A stretch of 64,000 nt of DNA from Thuidium tamariscinum. Lineage: Eukaryota; Streptophyta; Bryopsida; Hypnales; Thuidiaceae. A model generated the notes under the pieces. It was not told the origin of the DNA and made no database searches. It was given only the letters and a program-made list of their open reading frames with translations. The stretch spans positions 930,001 to 994,000 of the forward strand of contig OX344754.2 in the NCBI GenBank assembly GCA_947034885.2, given 5' to 3'. Shown here in pieces: positions 23,907-36,124 of the stretch (position 1 is its first letter; each line of letters begins with the position of its first letter). The position numbers and the translations under genes were made by a program.

Positions 23907-25589
23907 TTAGTATGCTTGAAGTTGGATCATCTTTATTTTTACTCTGACTTTCTATCAATAAGTGTGATTGGAATTGGATAATTAGTGGTGTTTGTCCTAT
24001 CATTCAAGACTAAGGTAGAAACATCTAATTGCATCACTTTTTGTTTTTCAATACTTATAAAAAGGCTTTGGATGAATACTTTTGTGATTCAAAAGCAATG
24101 CAATCTTTCAAAAGTAACTAATATACAAAAATATGAGATAATTACAAAGCTTTTTGGATTGCATTTTTCTGGAGGACTTGAATGATCTCATCTTATTTGG
24201 AGGTCATTTGATCTTGGGTTAGTAGGATTAAAAAATATTGCTTCAATTAGGTGTTACTTCTTTGATTACATCAGCAATTGTATTTCAAATTTTTGATAGA
24301 TTCAATATTTTATGAATTGATGCATAAGAAGTCTGAAGAATATGAGATAAGGAGGCTTTGAAGTTGTTGTCAACTAAATTCATCAAACATGGAAAGTCCC
24401 ACATGGAAAACAAGAAACTAGTACACTACTAAAGGTTTTTGCCCTAGTAGTAACAACTTGCTATTTGAGTGAGGTAGCTAATTATGAGAAATTGTTGCAA
24501 GATAGCTACATGCAATAAAAAGCCTCCTCTTCTTTGTTTCTTGAACAAATATGTCAAATATATATATTGCATTGGATTAGCTACAATTCTTTTATTTCAA
24601 AAACATTTTAAAGAACTACATCTTTTATAAATTCATTTTGTAAGAAAAAGCAAAAGATTGAATAAAACAAAGCATAGGACTTTATTTGGAATTCCATTGG
24701 CCTGAGTGTGACTTGAGGTCTTATCTAAACCTATTGAAAGTTTGAAATGCTATTGGATAAGCTTAGCTTGATGATCAAGAACTCTAACTTCATTGTGTGG
24801 AAGTTTAAGTGCTTCAAGAAAAGTGGCATCTGGAATTCTCTACCATTGGTGGACTAGATTGCTATGAAGATGATGAAGCCAACTATTGTCCAGAGTTTCT
24901 CTTAGCTAGTATAGCTCTTGCAGAGCAATAAATTGACTCAAATTCTCATGACTAGCAATGTTTATGGAATATTTTTAGCATGCTTTGGATTTTAGGCTTG
25001 AAATACTATGCAAGGACATTTAGCCATTCAACTTATTAAAATCTAGGGTATAGAACAAGCAATTGCAACCATCTAAATTGAAGATTGTTGGCACCTACTA
25101 GGTGTACCATTTGCCCTTGCACAAGTATGCAATTTGAAAGTTTGTGGGTCTATCTAGGTTATGAAAGCTATAACAATTCCATAGTCTAAACCTCTTTATG
25201 TTGTCATGAATATTGTCATTATATCTCTTCAATTACATGGGGTTATTTATTATGTTGTTTTATTCTTTTGAAAATAATGTTATAATACTACAATATAGGA
25301 ATAGGCTTGAAAATAAACCAAGTAGTATAAAATGCCCTTATAAAAGTGTTCAAGATAGTTGAAACAGAACAAAATATGTATGGTAAGAAATAACAATTAA
25401 AAGTGCATGCTTTTAGAGTGTTCATCAATTGAAAAGGTTGAATTGGATGTGCAATCTTTGCTTGTATAATCTTGAGTAGTTTAAAACCTCAAGTTCTTCA
25501 TAATTTGTTAATAACTTGAAGTGTGTGCACAAATTTGTTCCATTTTGTAGTGCCACAAAAATTTAGTTAAAACTTGTCAATCTTTACAA
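23907..25589. other. AT-rich intergenic DNA, no gene seen
   Basis: The end of duplication unit 2 lies near 24110. The rest has no open frame longer than about 66 codons and no terminal-repeat pair that I can find. Confidence 0.6.
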
Positions 25590-26546
25590 GGGTCATTGCA
25601 AGAAACACTGACCACTTTTGTAGCGCTTTGCAAAATTTGTTCTTATCCAATGCTACAACTTTTGATTGATGAATCCAATGCCCAAACCAGAAAAACTATT
25701 TCTAGAATTTTTGATTGCAATCATATTCTATATTTTTCAGAATTTACAAAAACTAATTTTATATTTAAAATTTATTTTTGTTAGTTTGTCACACTTTCAA
25801 GATTAGGGTTTTTTATACAATTGATTGGTTCAAATTAATGATTTTTGGTTGAAATTTTTGTGGTATGTTTTTATAGTAGGTAGGCATGTTCCTACCAAAG
25901 GGCATCCAAAAAAACATTATTTTATGACCTCTACATTAGTGCAAACAAGCCTCCCTTGCGTTCATACTTCAGATGATGTTCATATTTTCAAAGACATCAT
26001 TTTGGACATTGAATTCTAGTAAAGAAAATACATACATTGATATTTTAATTTGTAAAAAATAGGGAATTTTTTTTTGAACAAAATTAAAAATTGGACATTT
26101 GAGAAGACTTTACATTGATGAGGTTTGACTAAAAAAATGAGTTGAAAATCATTTCTAATGTTTTGAAGTATGAATGCAAGGGAGGCTTGTTTGCACTAAT
26201 GTAGAGGTCATAAAATAATGTTTTTTTGGATTCCCTTTGGTAGGAACATGCCTACCTACTATAAAAACATACCACAAAAATTTCAACCAAAAATCATTAA
26301 TTTGAACCAATCAATTGTATGAAAAAACCCTAATCTTGAAAGTGTGACAAATTAACAAAAATAACTTTTAAATGTAAAATTATTTTTTGTAAATTCTGAA
26401 AAATATAGAATATGATTGAAATCAAAAACTCTAGAAATAGTTTTTTTGGTTTGGGCATTGGATTCATCAATCAAAAGTTATAGCATTGGACAAGAACAAA
26501 TTTTGCAAAGCACTACAAAAGTGGTCGGTGTTTCTTGCAATGACCC
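25590..26546. mobile_element. F1 hairpin element D (957 bp; 381-bp arms)
   Basis: Termini are GGGTCATTGCAAGAAACAC and its complement, with ACAA duplicated at 25586-25589 and 26547-26550. The arms at 25590-25970 and 26165-26546 are almost perfect complements around a 194-bp loop. The interior differs from copies A and H, so the hairpin form arose or was captured separately. Confidence 0.85.
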
Positions 26547-26839
26547 ACAATGCATGCATTATTTTGGATAGAAATTTAGTTAAATTTGTCAATCTTTACA
26601 ATGTGTAATTTTGGAATTTGGACATTCTATGGGTGCTTTAACAAACTTTCATGCACAATTTTAGCATCCACTTAATCAATTTCTACACTCACTGACTTCT
26701 TCTATTCAAACACATGTGTTAATTGATAGCCCATGGAGTAGAATAGCACCCTACACACCTTCCTCTTCCAAAGTTCACAATTAATACATTTAATGTGCAA
26801 AAATGATAGATTTTTTCTAGAGAAATTTTCTTTCCCTTA
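26547..26839. other. Short AT-rich spacer
   Basis: Nothing recognisable. The diverged left end of the following F2 copy may lie here. Confidence 0.4.
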
Positions 26840-28339
26840 GATAGATGTAGGAAAATTTTCAAAAACTCTATAATATAGATTGTAAGATATTAGAGTTTGA
26901 ATTGACCAAAATTCTTTTTTGGCCTTGTAAAGAACTATATAATTGCATTTTACAAGCTCAAATTTGTATGCCAAAATTTCGATGTTGTTGATGCTTTTTA
27001 AAATTCATTCTTCAAGTCAAGTTGGCTACATTTTTGAAAGTTTTCAAATCATTTTGAATTGTACAACATATAGGAAAAAAATAGTATATAGAAAAAAATA
27101 GAAAATGATTCAAAATACTAAATTGCTAAGAATATGTTTATGAAATTGAAAAATGTCAATCCTAATGGTAGTAATGTTGCAATAAAAAATCTTCAACCAA
27201 TGGTTTTTTTTTCAAAAATGGGTGATTGCAAGAAACACTTGTCCTATTTTTTGTCCCCTTGACCTCCAACAAGTAGTTTTTTGCTCATAACTTTTGCATT
27301 GTTTGCCCTATCAAATTGAAATTTGGAAAGAAGGTGGACACAAAAGTTTTATATGTTGTGTAATTTTTTCAATTTTCTTAAAATTAGTTTACTATTTTTA
27401 AATTGCCCCCAATTGGTTGTCTACATTGGCCATTTTGGGGGGTTTTAGTCCTATTTTTGACCCAAAAATGCAAATTTTGAGCTGAAAATTGGCATGCTTA
27501 GATATATAGTATAGTTACACAATCCCTAAAAAGAATTTTTGAAAATATTAAACTGTCCAAATTCCACATGTCGTCAAAGTGGCTCACTTTGCGCAGGTGT
27601 AGAGAATAGAATTTATTTTTCCCAAAGATGAAATTTGTTGGAAAAGAAAGACCTCTACTTGAAGAAAAAATGGATTTTTCATTTTCATTTCTTGAATTTT
27701 TTTACTATCTTTACCAAATTAGTGAAAAAAGAGCTATTTTCATTGTATTGTCCATTGTCTATAACATTTAGAGAAAAAATTTCTTAGGTCTGAATTTCAA
27801 GAGACATAATATTCTCATTGCTCTTCAAATTATCCATATTTTTTCAATTTAAAAAAAAATTATTTCAAAGGGTCACAGGCCTCACAGGACTCATTGATTT
27901 TGAGCCATTTTGAGCCAAAACCGGTAAGTGTTTCTTGCAATGACCCAAATATTGAAGATTGAGTTAAATAAAGAACTTCAAAGTTTATTTTTCAGATGTA
28001 GAAAATTTGCAAATTAAAACTTCTCATAACTTTCATCTCACAAACCAAAATGGAATGATTCAAAGTTTCCATGAATATATAAATAAATTAAATAAATTTG
28101 AAAGTTATATTTCAAAATAAAAATGTGCCCAAACTACTGAAGTTGAGAAAGAAACAACATATCATGCAATAACTTCTTAACTATGTAGTCAAAAAATTTG
28201 AAAATTGTTGGGCCTTAAAGATATTCTTCATTCGCATATTGTGTGAAAATTTTAGAGAAAAATAATAAAATCTCCACTAATACATACCTACCTAAAATAT
28301 CTTTGTTGCCAAAATCATAGCTGAGTCCTTTAGAATTAA
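26840..28339 (-). mobile_element. F2 copy in inverse orientation, split by F1 element C
   Basis: Reverse-complement similarity to the interior of 12328-13259 runs over 26840-27215 and resumes at 27951-28339. It includes 'tagattg(t/c)aagatatta', 'caagt(t/a)ggcta', and the end TCCTTTAGAATTAA at about 28326-28339. The left terminus is lost or diverged. Confidence 0.6.
27220..27946 (-). mobile_element. F1 element C, nested in an F2 copy
   Basis: Termini are GGGTGATTGCAAGAAACAC and GTGTTTCTTGCAATGACCC, with AAAT duplicated at 27216-27219 and 27947-27950. It is the inverse twin of element B at 16958-17697. Its host F2 text continues on both sides, so the order of arrival is F2 first, C second. Confidence 0.85.
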
Positions 28340-30128
28340 ATTCAAAGTCGTAATACTCCAAACCAAAAGTAGGCATGTAGGCAATATATGACACACTATG
28401 TTTTGTTTTATCACTAGATTTGTTAGATTGCTATTGCTGACAACCCTTGAGGTTTCGTATAATTTAAGAAAATTCAATTGCCTTCAAATGAAAAATTTCA
28501 CAATCATTTTATGAAACTGAATTACTTAGAAAGAGGTACACATCTAAATCACTAGTACCTTGATATAGGATTAGAAATGTTGATTTCAACTATAAAAATG
28601 TTTTCATCAATAAAAAAGTATCTCGTGATGTTGTTTTTATCCCCCAAAATTAAGAATTGAGTTCAAAAGAACTTATATGATATTTTTTTATGTACTACCA
28701 ACAAAAAAAAGCCCTTGACAACTTCATTATATTAACCCCTAAAGGTCCAAACACCGTTATGTGGTAATATGGAAATTTTGAACAGCTTACTATTGTACAT
28801 ATTTAAAAAGTGTTAAGAAACCTAAAATCGAATTACAAAAAATTCAAAAAATAATAATTTAAAAATTATGACATGGCACTCTCTCAACTACATCAAACTG
28901 CTGATGTAGCATGTTTTTAGCATGTTCCAACAGTTTGGGAACTCAAAATAATTTGTAGGCATCCAATGCCCTCCAATCTCTTTTTATAATTAAGTTTTAA
29001 AAAGACCTTATTGTTGTAATTATAGAATGACATAAAATAAGGCTTTACATGTGAAAAATGTAGAGAAGGAGCTTCTTTGAAATTTTTTTACAATGACTCA
29101 AAAGAATATGAAGCCACAAAAATTGGCCCAACTTAGCAAAAATTCTAGAGTAAGCTCAATCAAATCTAAAAGGATTAAGAAACAGATTTCAATATTCTTC
29201 TTCTATCTCTTTGCTATCGTAACTACCAAAACACCCTAGTTGCATGGATAGATAATATTAAAAGTCGGACAATCACTCAATGTTTTTTATTACAAATTTG
29301 CTCATAAAATTGCAGAAACGTAGAAAGAGCATACTCAAAGATATATCCTTCTTCCTCACTAGATGAAATAGCTTAATTGACAATGTAATTGAAGTGGATA
29401 ATCTAATGTAGAGCAACATGATTTATGTGAATGTAGCATGTATGATCTAGCCTTCTTTTTTTTGGCACCATGGTGCTAGATTGCACAACTTCAAAAATAA
29501 GTTTCTATTTTCCACTAGATAAAACTAATCTTTTTTTGCTAAAATATTTTCAATTTTACTCAAAGTATAGATAAAATTGGAAAATTTGGATAAAAAAAAG
29601 TACATGAGTATGATTTGAAAGTTTTATTTTGGTCCCAAGGATAGATGGATGCAAAAATACAATGCTTTACTAAATTTTAAGTGATTCTCATCAGAGCACT
29701 TTGTCAAGAACTTAAAAAAATGGCACATATGATCTATTTTTTAAATATGACAAGAAGAATAGGGACACGAACAAGGAGACCTTAGAGGTGTTTAGTTGGT
29801 TTGGTGCCATTGAGATGTTTTCTTGCTAGGTTATAATCTTATTGCCCTCATTGAAAACTAGTTGCTTCTATTTTGACTATCAATCTCAACAAGTTTTTTT
29901 ATCGTCCTTCTTTACAATCTAAATTGCCCCTTGTTAATTTTCCACGTAGACTAATTATACATGACATATCATTCAAATAAATAATGAAAATTGCTAAAAA
30001 AATTTGTTGGATGAATGTACAAGTTTTTGAAAGAACAAATGAAATATCCTCCATTATAGCAGTGAATGCACATAGCATTTGTTTTTGCAAAAAAAAGTAC
30101 TCTGAATATGGTGCAAATTTTGGAATCA
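28340..30128. other. AT-rich intergenic DNA with an F2 5'-end fragment
   Basis: At 28732 TTAACCCCTAAAGGTCCAAA is the F2 left terminus. Similarity to the F2 start fades after about 70 bp. A patch at about 28860-28960 is a decayed relative of the GC-rich part of the nested MITE at 11657-12016. No gene is supported. Confidence 0.5.
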
Positions 30129-30165
30129 TAGTGATTGCAAGAAACACTTGTATAATTCTTTGTGT
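30129..30165 (+). repeat. Lone F1 terminus
   Basis: The text gtgattgcaagaaacacttg matches the F1 left end, with its first two bases changed. A possible partner end is gcttctagcaatcattg at 31904-31920, which would enclose element F, but the 4-bp flanks do not agree. I treat it as an orphan end. Confidence 0.45.
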
Positions 30166-30606
30166 TTTTGATTTTTATCATTTTAGTACATTTTGTACTA
30201 TTAGTCACCTTCTATTGGAGGCATCAAAGATGAAATTTGGATGATCGATTGGATTTCAAATTTACTATTTTGACAACTTATAATGTTCATCATTGGAAGG
30301 CTAGGATGGATGGCATAACTTAATTTTCCATTTAAAAAAAGTCTAAATAATAGATTGCAGGCACTTTGAGTTCCAAGCAATACTACTGAGTCTTTTTATA
30401 TACCTTGAAATACTGATTTGAGGCATAGGCTTCAATTTATGCTAGAAAATGAGACTTCTACATTCCTATTTTCTTAAATGATAAAATGCATTTGAAAAGT
30501 AGCCACTATTTACCAACTAAGAACAAAGAAAGAAGATCAAAGCTAGGATTAAAAAATTATTTTTACTTCAAGATAAATTCAACTTGATTGTAGCATACTT
30601 TGGCAA

Positions 30607-31324
30607 GGGTGATTGTAAGAAATACTTGTCCTATTTTGCGTCAGATGTTGTGTGCTGATCTCTTTTTTGGCTCAAAATGATTCAAGATTTACAAAGAAGG
30701 TACTCATGACTATCATACACTTGGAATATTTTTTTAAAAATTTTCAAAAATAATTTATTATCCAAAAATAGACCCCAAATCCCTAATTCAATGTTACACT
30801 TGTAAGTTTCGAGGGTTTTTGTACTATTTAGTCCCCAAAAACAAATTTTGAACTAAAATTTGGAGAATATATAGTCTTCAAGTAGACTTGTAGCTAATCA
30901 ATGAAGGATTTTAAAAAATAATTAAATTTATGTGGTATGAAAGTCTACAAAGTGAGCCTCTTCTTGCTTGCATTTTGAAATAGATAAAATATTGTTTTCG
31001 TGATTCTTTTGGGGAATGACCATTTCCATAGAGTTTTTACAAATGGATAGTTTTTATTTTTTATATTCACTTATTTTTCTATTTTTAATTAATTTAAACA
31101 TCAAAGTATCTATTTTCTTGAGAGTTGGCACTTTTCTAGTTTTCCTACGTAGAGAATTTTTCTATGATTTTCCATTGGTGGTTATCTTTATCTTGAAGGT
31201 GTATACATCCTTCATATTTTTTGAATTTAAAAAAAAATGGTTTTCTAATTTTAAAGTACACCCCCAAAACAGTGAGTACTATTGAAAATGCAACAAAATT
31301 GACAAGTGTCTCTTACAATCACCT
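30607..31324 (+). mobile_element. F1 element F (718 bp)
   Basis: Starts GGGTGATTGTAAGAAATAC and ends GTGTCTCTTACAATCACCT. The interior resembles element E, with shared text such as 'gattttttttgatgaatgacc' -like and 'tcttgaggtttggc' -like segments. The 4-bp flanks (gcaa and tcca) do not match, so either a flank has mutated or the ends are shifted. Confidence 0.7.
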
Positions 31325-32500
31325 TCCAATGCAACACACTTAGGACATGTTGAAAATTCCTCTCCTATAAAGGTCTATTTTTATCAAAAGAAATAGCATA
31401 TCAAATTTGACGATGTAATTCTTCAAAAAAGGTATTGTATAATACTATAAATTCACCGAAATTGTATGTGTGGCATATATTTGAAATTAAATTTAACCTA
31501 TTGAATTTATTTTGAAAAAATCAAAATAATTCAAGTACATTTTCTATTGCAATAGGAAGATTACTTTTGAATTTTATATTCAATCAATCAATCTTGCAAT
31601 ACTTATGGTATGAGAGTTGCTATTATGTGAGCCTAAGAGTGTGAGCCCATAAGCCTAGAAGACTACATAACTATAATATAGGTGTCTATAGTATACAAAC
31701 TTTCTACAATTATTATACAACCATGCTATAAATACCTATATTATAGGTATTTAAGTTATAACCACCTTCAATAATTGTTGTATATCTACTTATATACATA
31801 TTTAAGGCTTACATGCTCATAGTTTCATATTCATATACTAGCATCATTGCTTATAGTACAAAACAACTTCCACAATTAACATGTGAAAAAAAATAGGACA
31901 AATGCTTCTAGCAATCATTGACTAATGGTCATTTTTAGGATAAAAGGGCAAGCTCATCTATATCCAAATTATGGATTATTAACTTGAGCATTGAAGTACA
32001 TATATGTTTTAAATGCAATTGGAAGATAATTGTAGGATCAAGGTGATTTTTTTGGCAATCATTGTATTCTAAATGCCTAGCTAAGGCCTTTTTTGAGCTT
32101 CTAGAAATTTACTTTAAATTGAACAAAAAGACAACATTTTTATGGGTTGTGTCAATTTATTTTTCTTCGGAATTGTAACAATACAAATTCAAACTAGACA
32201 AGTTATTGATCACAAAGGAAAAAAATATAAAACATTATTATGTATGGATTGAAAGATTATAATGCTTGATCATGAGGGTGCTAAAACTATAAAAATGATT
32301 TAAAGTTTTTCAATCCTCTTTTCACATGTCAAATCTATAAAGTAGGTCACCAAAAAAAAGTAGGTGACAAGGCCTAATATGCACAAAACCAATCGATTTA
32401 TGGCTTCCTATAGATGACCAAGTTGGTTATCATTTTTGCATTTTTGAATGTATCTTTTTGAGTCATATGAGTGTGTTTTGTATGTTTTTTGTGGTATTTG
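31325..32500. other. AT-rich DNA with an F6 copy and an inverse F2-like relic
   Basis: It includes the F6 copy at 31616-31860 and, at about 32050-32420, the reverse complement of the relic at 880-1260 (gagcttctagaaatttac; gattgaaagattataatg). No gene is supported. Confidence 0.5.
31616..31860. mobile_element. F6 MITE-like element, copy 2
   Basis: Left end GTTGCTATTATGTGAGCC; right end complement of GCAATGATGCTAGTATATG. The interior carries the same cctata/tatagg palindromes as the copy at 5024-5259. Confidence 0.55.
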
Positions 32501-32630
32501 TTTAACAATTTGGTGTTTTGGATGCATGTTTGAATGACATGATTTCATTTTCCAAATAGGATTTTGAGGAGATTGGTCAGTTTGTTTGTTTCTGGTTGGG
32601 TCGAATCGATGGATGAATGGTAGTGAGTGT

Positions 32631-33072
32631 CCAATTTGGAATTTTGTTTTAAGTCCAAGTTAGGGTGACTGATCCTAATGGAAATGCTGGTGGAAGGAAG
32701 TTGGTGGAATTCCAAGTTGGATGGTTGGAATTTCAATTTGGAATGGTATTGATGTGTATTGTGTGTTTTCCAAGTCGGTTAGTGAGTGCGGGTGGTTGTG
32801 TTGCCAAGTTGGTTAAGGAACCGTTTGTTTGGTCCTATACAGGGCGTCATTCCAATTTGGTTTTCACCCACTGCAAGAGAGTCGAGTGCAAGTCCCAGTT
32901 GGTGAAGGCTGTGTTTTTTTTATGTGTGTATTCCCAAGTTGGTGCTTGGAGTGTGGTTGTGTGATGTTTGATGGTTGTATGAATGAATGCTTGAGTCCTA
33001 ATTGGGGAAGTATTTTGCTAGTGAATGGCTGTGTCGAGTGAAAGATTTTTAAGTGTCTGTGATCCAAGGTTG
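32631..33072. repeat. CCAA(A/G)TTGG-rich domain, left part
   Basis: Near-palindromic 9-mers recur every 20-100 bp: CCAATTTGG at 32631 and 32852, CCAAGTTGG at 32712, 32804 and 32934, CCAAGTCGG at 32770, CCAAGGTTGG at 33063, plus single-mismatch forms. The series stops at the gypsy element and resumes beyond it. GC content is higher than in the surrounding DNA. Function unknown. Confidence 0.7.
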
Positions 33073-33320
33073 GATCGTGTCATTGTGAGTTCTATTCGGA
33101 GGTTGCAGATGGAGGCAAATCCCGGTGTTTCTCGTGGAGAGAAGAATATCTAATTGAAATGTGCGGAAGAGCTGCAGAGTTTCTACGAGCTGAGAGATAG
33201 ATTTAAGCCTAGTAGGAGGTTTTATATTGATAAAGTTTATAGTGAAGCATGTGAGTATGATTAATTCCAAATGAGAGTTAGAAGCTGAGTAGATTAGTGT
33301 GTGAGCGAGCTGTGGTGAAC

Positions 33321-33924
33321 TGTCAGGATTCAGCTCAGAACCTGGGAATTTGTCGATGCTCTCCTTCCTTGATGCTGCGCCCCATCCAGCGCACTCCCTG
33401 GCTGATCCGCTCCTCCCGATCCGGCACTGCCCCCCAGACCCGCCGATCCCTCCTCGGCCGCTCCGCAGCTCCGCCCTCTGTCCTCCATGGTCGCTCCGCC
33501 CTCCTCGACCGATCCGGCTCCCGATCGCGCCGCCTAATCTGCGGCAGAGTCCTCCAGTCGGTGCCGCTCTCCCACGGATCCACCGATCCCCCGCTCCGCT
33601 CAGATCCGCGGCAAATTGGCTTCGGGGAAGCAGGCTGCTTGCGGCCGCATCTTCCCTGCACCAATCAACACCCGATCAGGAATCCTCTCTCCTTCCCTCG
33701 TGGCTCATCGAACTGCCCTCTGAGAACGCATCTTAACATTGAATCCGGGATTGACAACAGGCAATTCAGAATCACTGGATCAGGCTGCGCAATCAGAAGT
33801 CCGTGTTGAAAATATGTCGCATGAGGGACAAGCCCCCCTCACTGGGCTTTATCCTAAGTCTCTGTAACTGACTCTCCAAGTATTTGTAACTGCTTCGTCC
33901 AGCTGAGATGACGTAGTCATAACA
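33321..33924 (-). repeat. Gypsy 3' LTR
   Basis: 604 bp, TGTCAG...AACA in plus-strand reading. It contains the pol stop codon at 33917-33919. Open frames across it (33297-33809 and others) exist only because the DNA is GC-rich. Confidence 0.95.
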
Positions 33925-35800
33925 TTACCCCCCCTTTTAAGGAGTGTATCTCATGTAAGCTGTGATTCTCTTGTCGTGGTGCAAGCGGGTGCAATAGGTG
34001 GAAATCTTGAATCAAGGCAGGTGCATTACGTAAATTTTCTGACGATTCCCAAGAGTTTTCCTCGGGCCCATATCCTTCCCACGCCACTAGATATTGTAGT
34101 TTTTTCCAACGTCCACTTAGTCGGGAATCAAGAATTTCATGCACTTCCCACTCTAAGTCGCCTTCGGGAGATAGAATTGGTGGTGGATTTTTTTTCTTGC
34201 GTCCTGGAATTGTGTCTTGTCTATATTTTTCTAGAACCGATACATAGAAGACATTGTGGATCCGAAGAGTCTTGGGTAATTTAAGTTCATAAACTAGATC
34301 CGATACTTTTGAGACAATAGGAAATGGGCCAAGGAATTTAGATGCCAATTTTTTTGTTGGGGCCATTGTATTTATATGATCATGTCGCAGTAATACTTTC
34401 TCTCCAAGCTTAAAAGACGGTTGCAATTGAACTCCGCGGTCATAATTACATTTGGCTTGATCCGCTGCAAGTTTGATCATAACTTTGATTTCATCATGTA
34501 TTTGTTGTAATTGCTTAACTCTATCTTCTGCGGCGGGGACGGTTGATGTAGAAGGGACCATAAATGACATTGCAAGGTGGTAGCCGTAGGTTGCATAGAA
34601 TGGTGAGAAACCTGTGGCAGAATGGATTGAATTATTATAAAAAAACTCTGCTATTGGGAGCAAATCTGACCAGTCGTCTTGTCGGGTCGTCGTGAACATC
34701 CTTAGAAATTGCTCAAGTACTTGGTTTACGCGTTCGGTTTGGCCATCCGATTGTGGATGAAAAGCCGTGGTTGTAGAAGATTGGATGCGGAGAAGTTGAT
34801 TTAGCCGTTTCATAAATTTTGAAATAAAAACCGGACCTCGATCAGATATTAATTCCTCAAGCGTGCCATGGTGTTTCCATGTATGGTGCAAATATAATGT
34901 AGCCGTTTGAGAGGAGTCGATATTTTCATTTGTTGATATAAAATGGGCAAGTTTTGTGTTTTTGTTGACGACGACCATAATGGAATCAAAGCCATTGCTA
35001 TTTGGTAACTTGACAATAAAATCAACCGTCACTCGCTTCCATGGAGCTTCGGCTACTAAAATTGGTTGGAGCAAGTCGTAGCGGCTATGATGCGTGGGTT
35101 TGGATCTTTGACATAAGTCACATCCATCGACGTAGCGGTGGACATATCTCCGTAAAGTAGGCCAATAAAATGTCCTCACTACCAAATCCACAGTCTTAGC
35201 TCGGCCTTGGTGCCCTACACTTCGGGCATCGTGGCGAGATCGTAGTATCTGTCGTTGCAATTCATCATCATCCGGTACAAAAATAGCATTGTGAAAATAT
35301 AACAATCCATCTTTCATATTATAAGGTTGGAACCGTCGACGAATGTCTACAGGGGCACGGTCAGGACTATTTGTAAAAAATGCCAATATTGGTCTGAGTG
35401 ATGTATCATCCGGTAGAGCTAATTTAATGCGCTCCATAATGTGGTCTTCACTCCATACGGAATCACATGCTTCCAATGCTGCAAGTCTTAATAATGGTTT
35501 TGAGTTTGAGTGGACCTTGTATAGGGGATCAGGTCGTCGTGAAAGCATATCAGCTCGACCATTTAATGACCCCGGTCGGTGTTGAATTTCGAAGTTGAAT
35601 GCAGAGAGTTGTTCAGACCATCGGGCCTGTCGCCGATTGAGTTGTTTAGTTGTTAAAAATTGTTCTAAATTCTTGTGGTCCGAGATTACACGTATTTGAT
35701 GAGGTGACCCCTCAAGATACACCCGCCATTCCTGAAAAGCCAATACAATACTTAGAAGTTCTTTGTCGTATATGTCGTAATTTTGTTCTGTAGGTTGCAT
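33917..35800 (-). pseudogene. Gypsy pol: RNase H end, integrase and chromodomain
   Basis: A 627-residue open block. Residues 1-100 finish the RNase H domain. The integrase zinc-binding region includes H197, C227 and C230. The catalytic triad D260, D320 and E356 shows the standard 35-residue spacing between the second Asp and the Glu. A chromodomain at about 551-605 (WEVHEILDSR; LVAWEGYGPEENSWES) assigns the element to the chromoviruses, whose chromodomains are known to direct integration to marked chromatin. The block is intact in itself but is cut off from the upstream pol by a TGA at about 35807-35809. The listed start is only the first Met after that stop. The stop codon lies inside the 3' LTR. 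Confidence 0.9.
33925..33940 (-). other. Polypurine tract of the gypsy element
   Basis: On the minus strand the run aaaaggggggtaa lies directly before the 3' LTR, where plus-strand DNA synthesis starts in LTR retrotransposons. Confidence 0.8.
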
Positions 35801-35809
35801 TTTGGAACT

Positions 35810-36088
35810 TCAATATGCGCATGGATGTAAGTGGCCGTCATCTCCATGTTGTGATAAAATGCCCCCTGTTGCGTAATCGGATGCATCGGTTTCAACTATA
35901 AAAGGCCGTTGAAAATTAGGATGAATGAATACAGGGGCCTTGGTGAATTGAGATCGTAATTCTTTGAATGCCTCGTCCGTGAGAGGGGTCCATTCAAATT
36001 TCTTGTCCTTACGTGTCAAAGCCGTGAGAGGAACCGTGATTCTTGAATAATCTAAAATAAATCGCCGGTAAAAATTAGCAAACCCCAA
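35810..36088 (-). pseudogene. Gypsy pol: RT-RNase H connection and start of RNase H
   Basis: A 92-residue open piece with GFANFYRRFI, PLTALTRKD and a DASDYATGG motif, the start of the gypsy RNase H-like domain. It is bounded by a TAG at about 36122 on the RT side and a TGA at about 35807 on the other side. Confidence 0.85.
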
Positions 36089-36124
36089 AAAAGACTGAAC
36101 TTCTTTAGTGGTGGTTGGCGTAGG

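Noticed and set aside
30129..31920. A larger F1 element enclosing element F
   Set aside because: The terminal match at 31904-31920 is weak and the 4-bp flanks (atca and acta) differ.
33297..33809. Long GC-rich frames on both strands of the gypsy LTRs (33297-33809 plus, 33335-33664 minus, 38847-39366 plus)
   Set aside because: They lie inside LTRs, are Pro/Arg/Ser-rich in all frames, and recur only because the LTR is duplicated.
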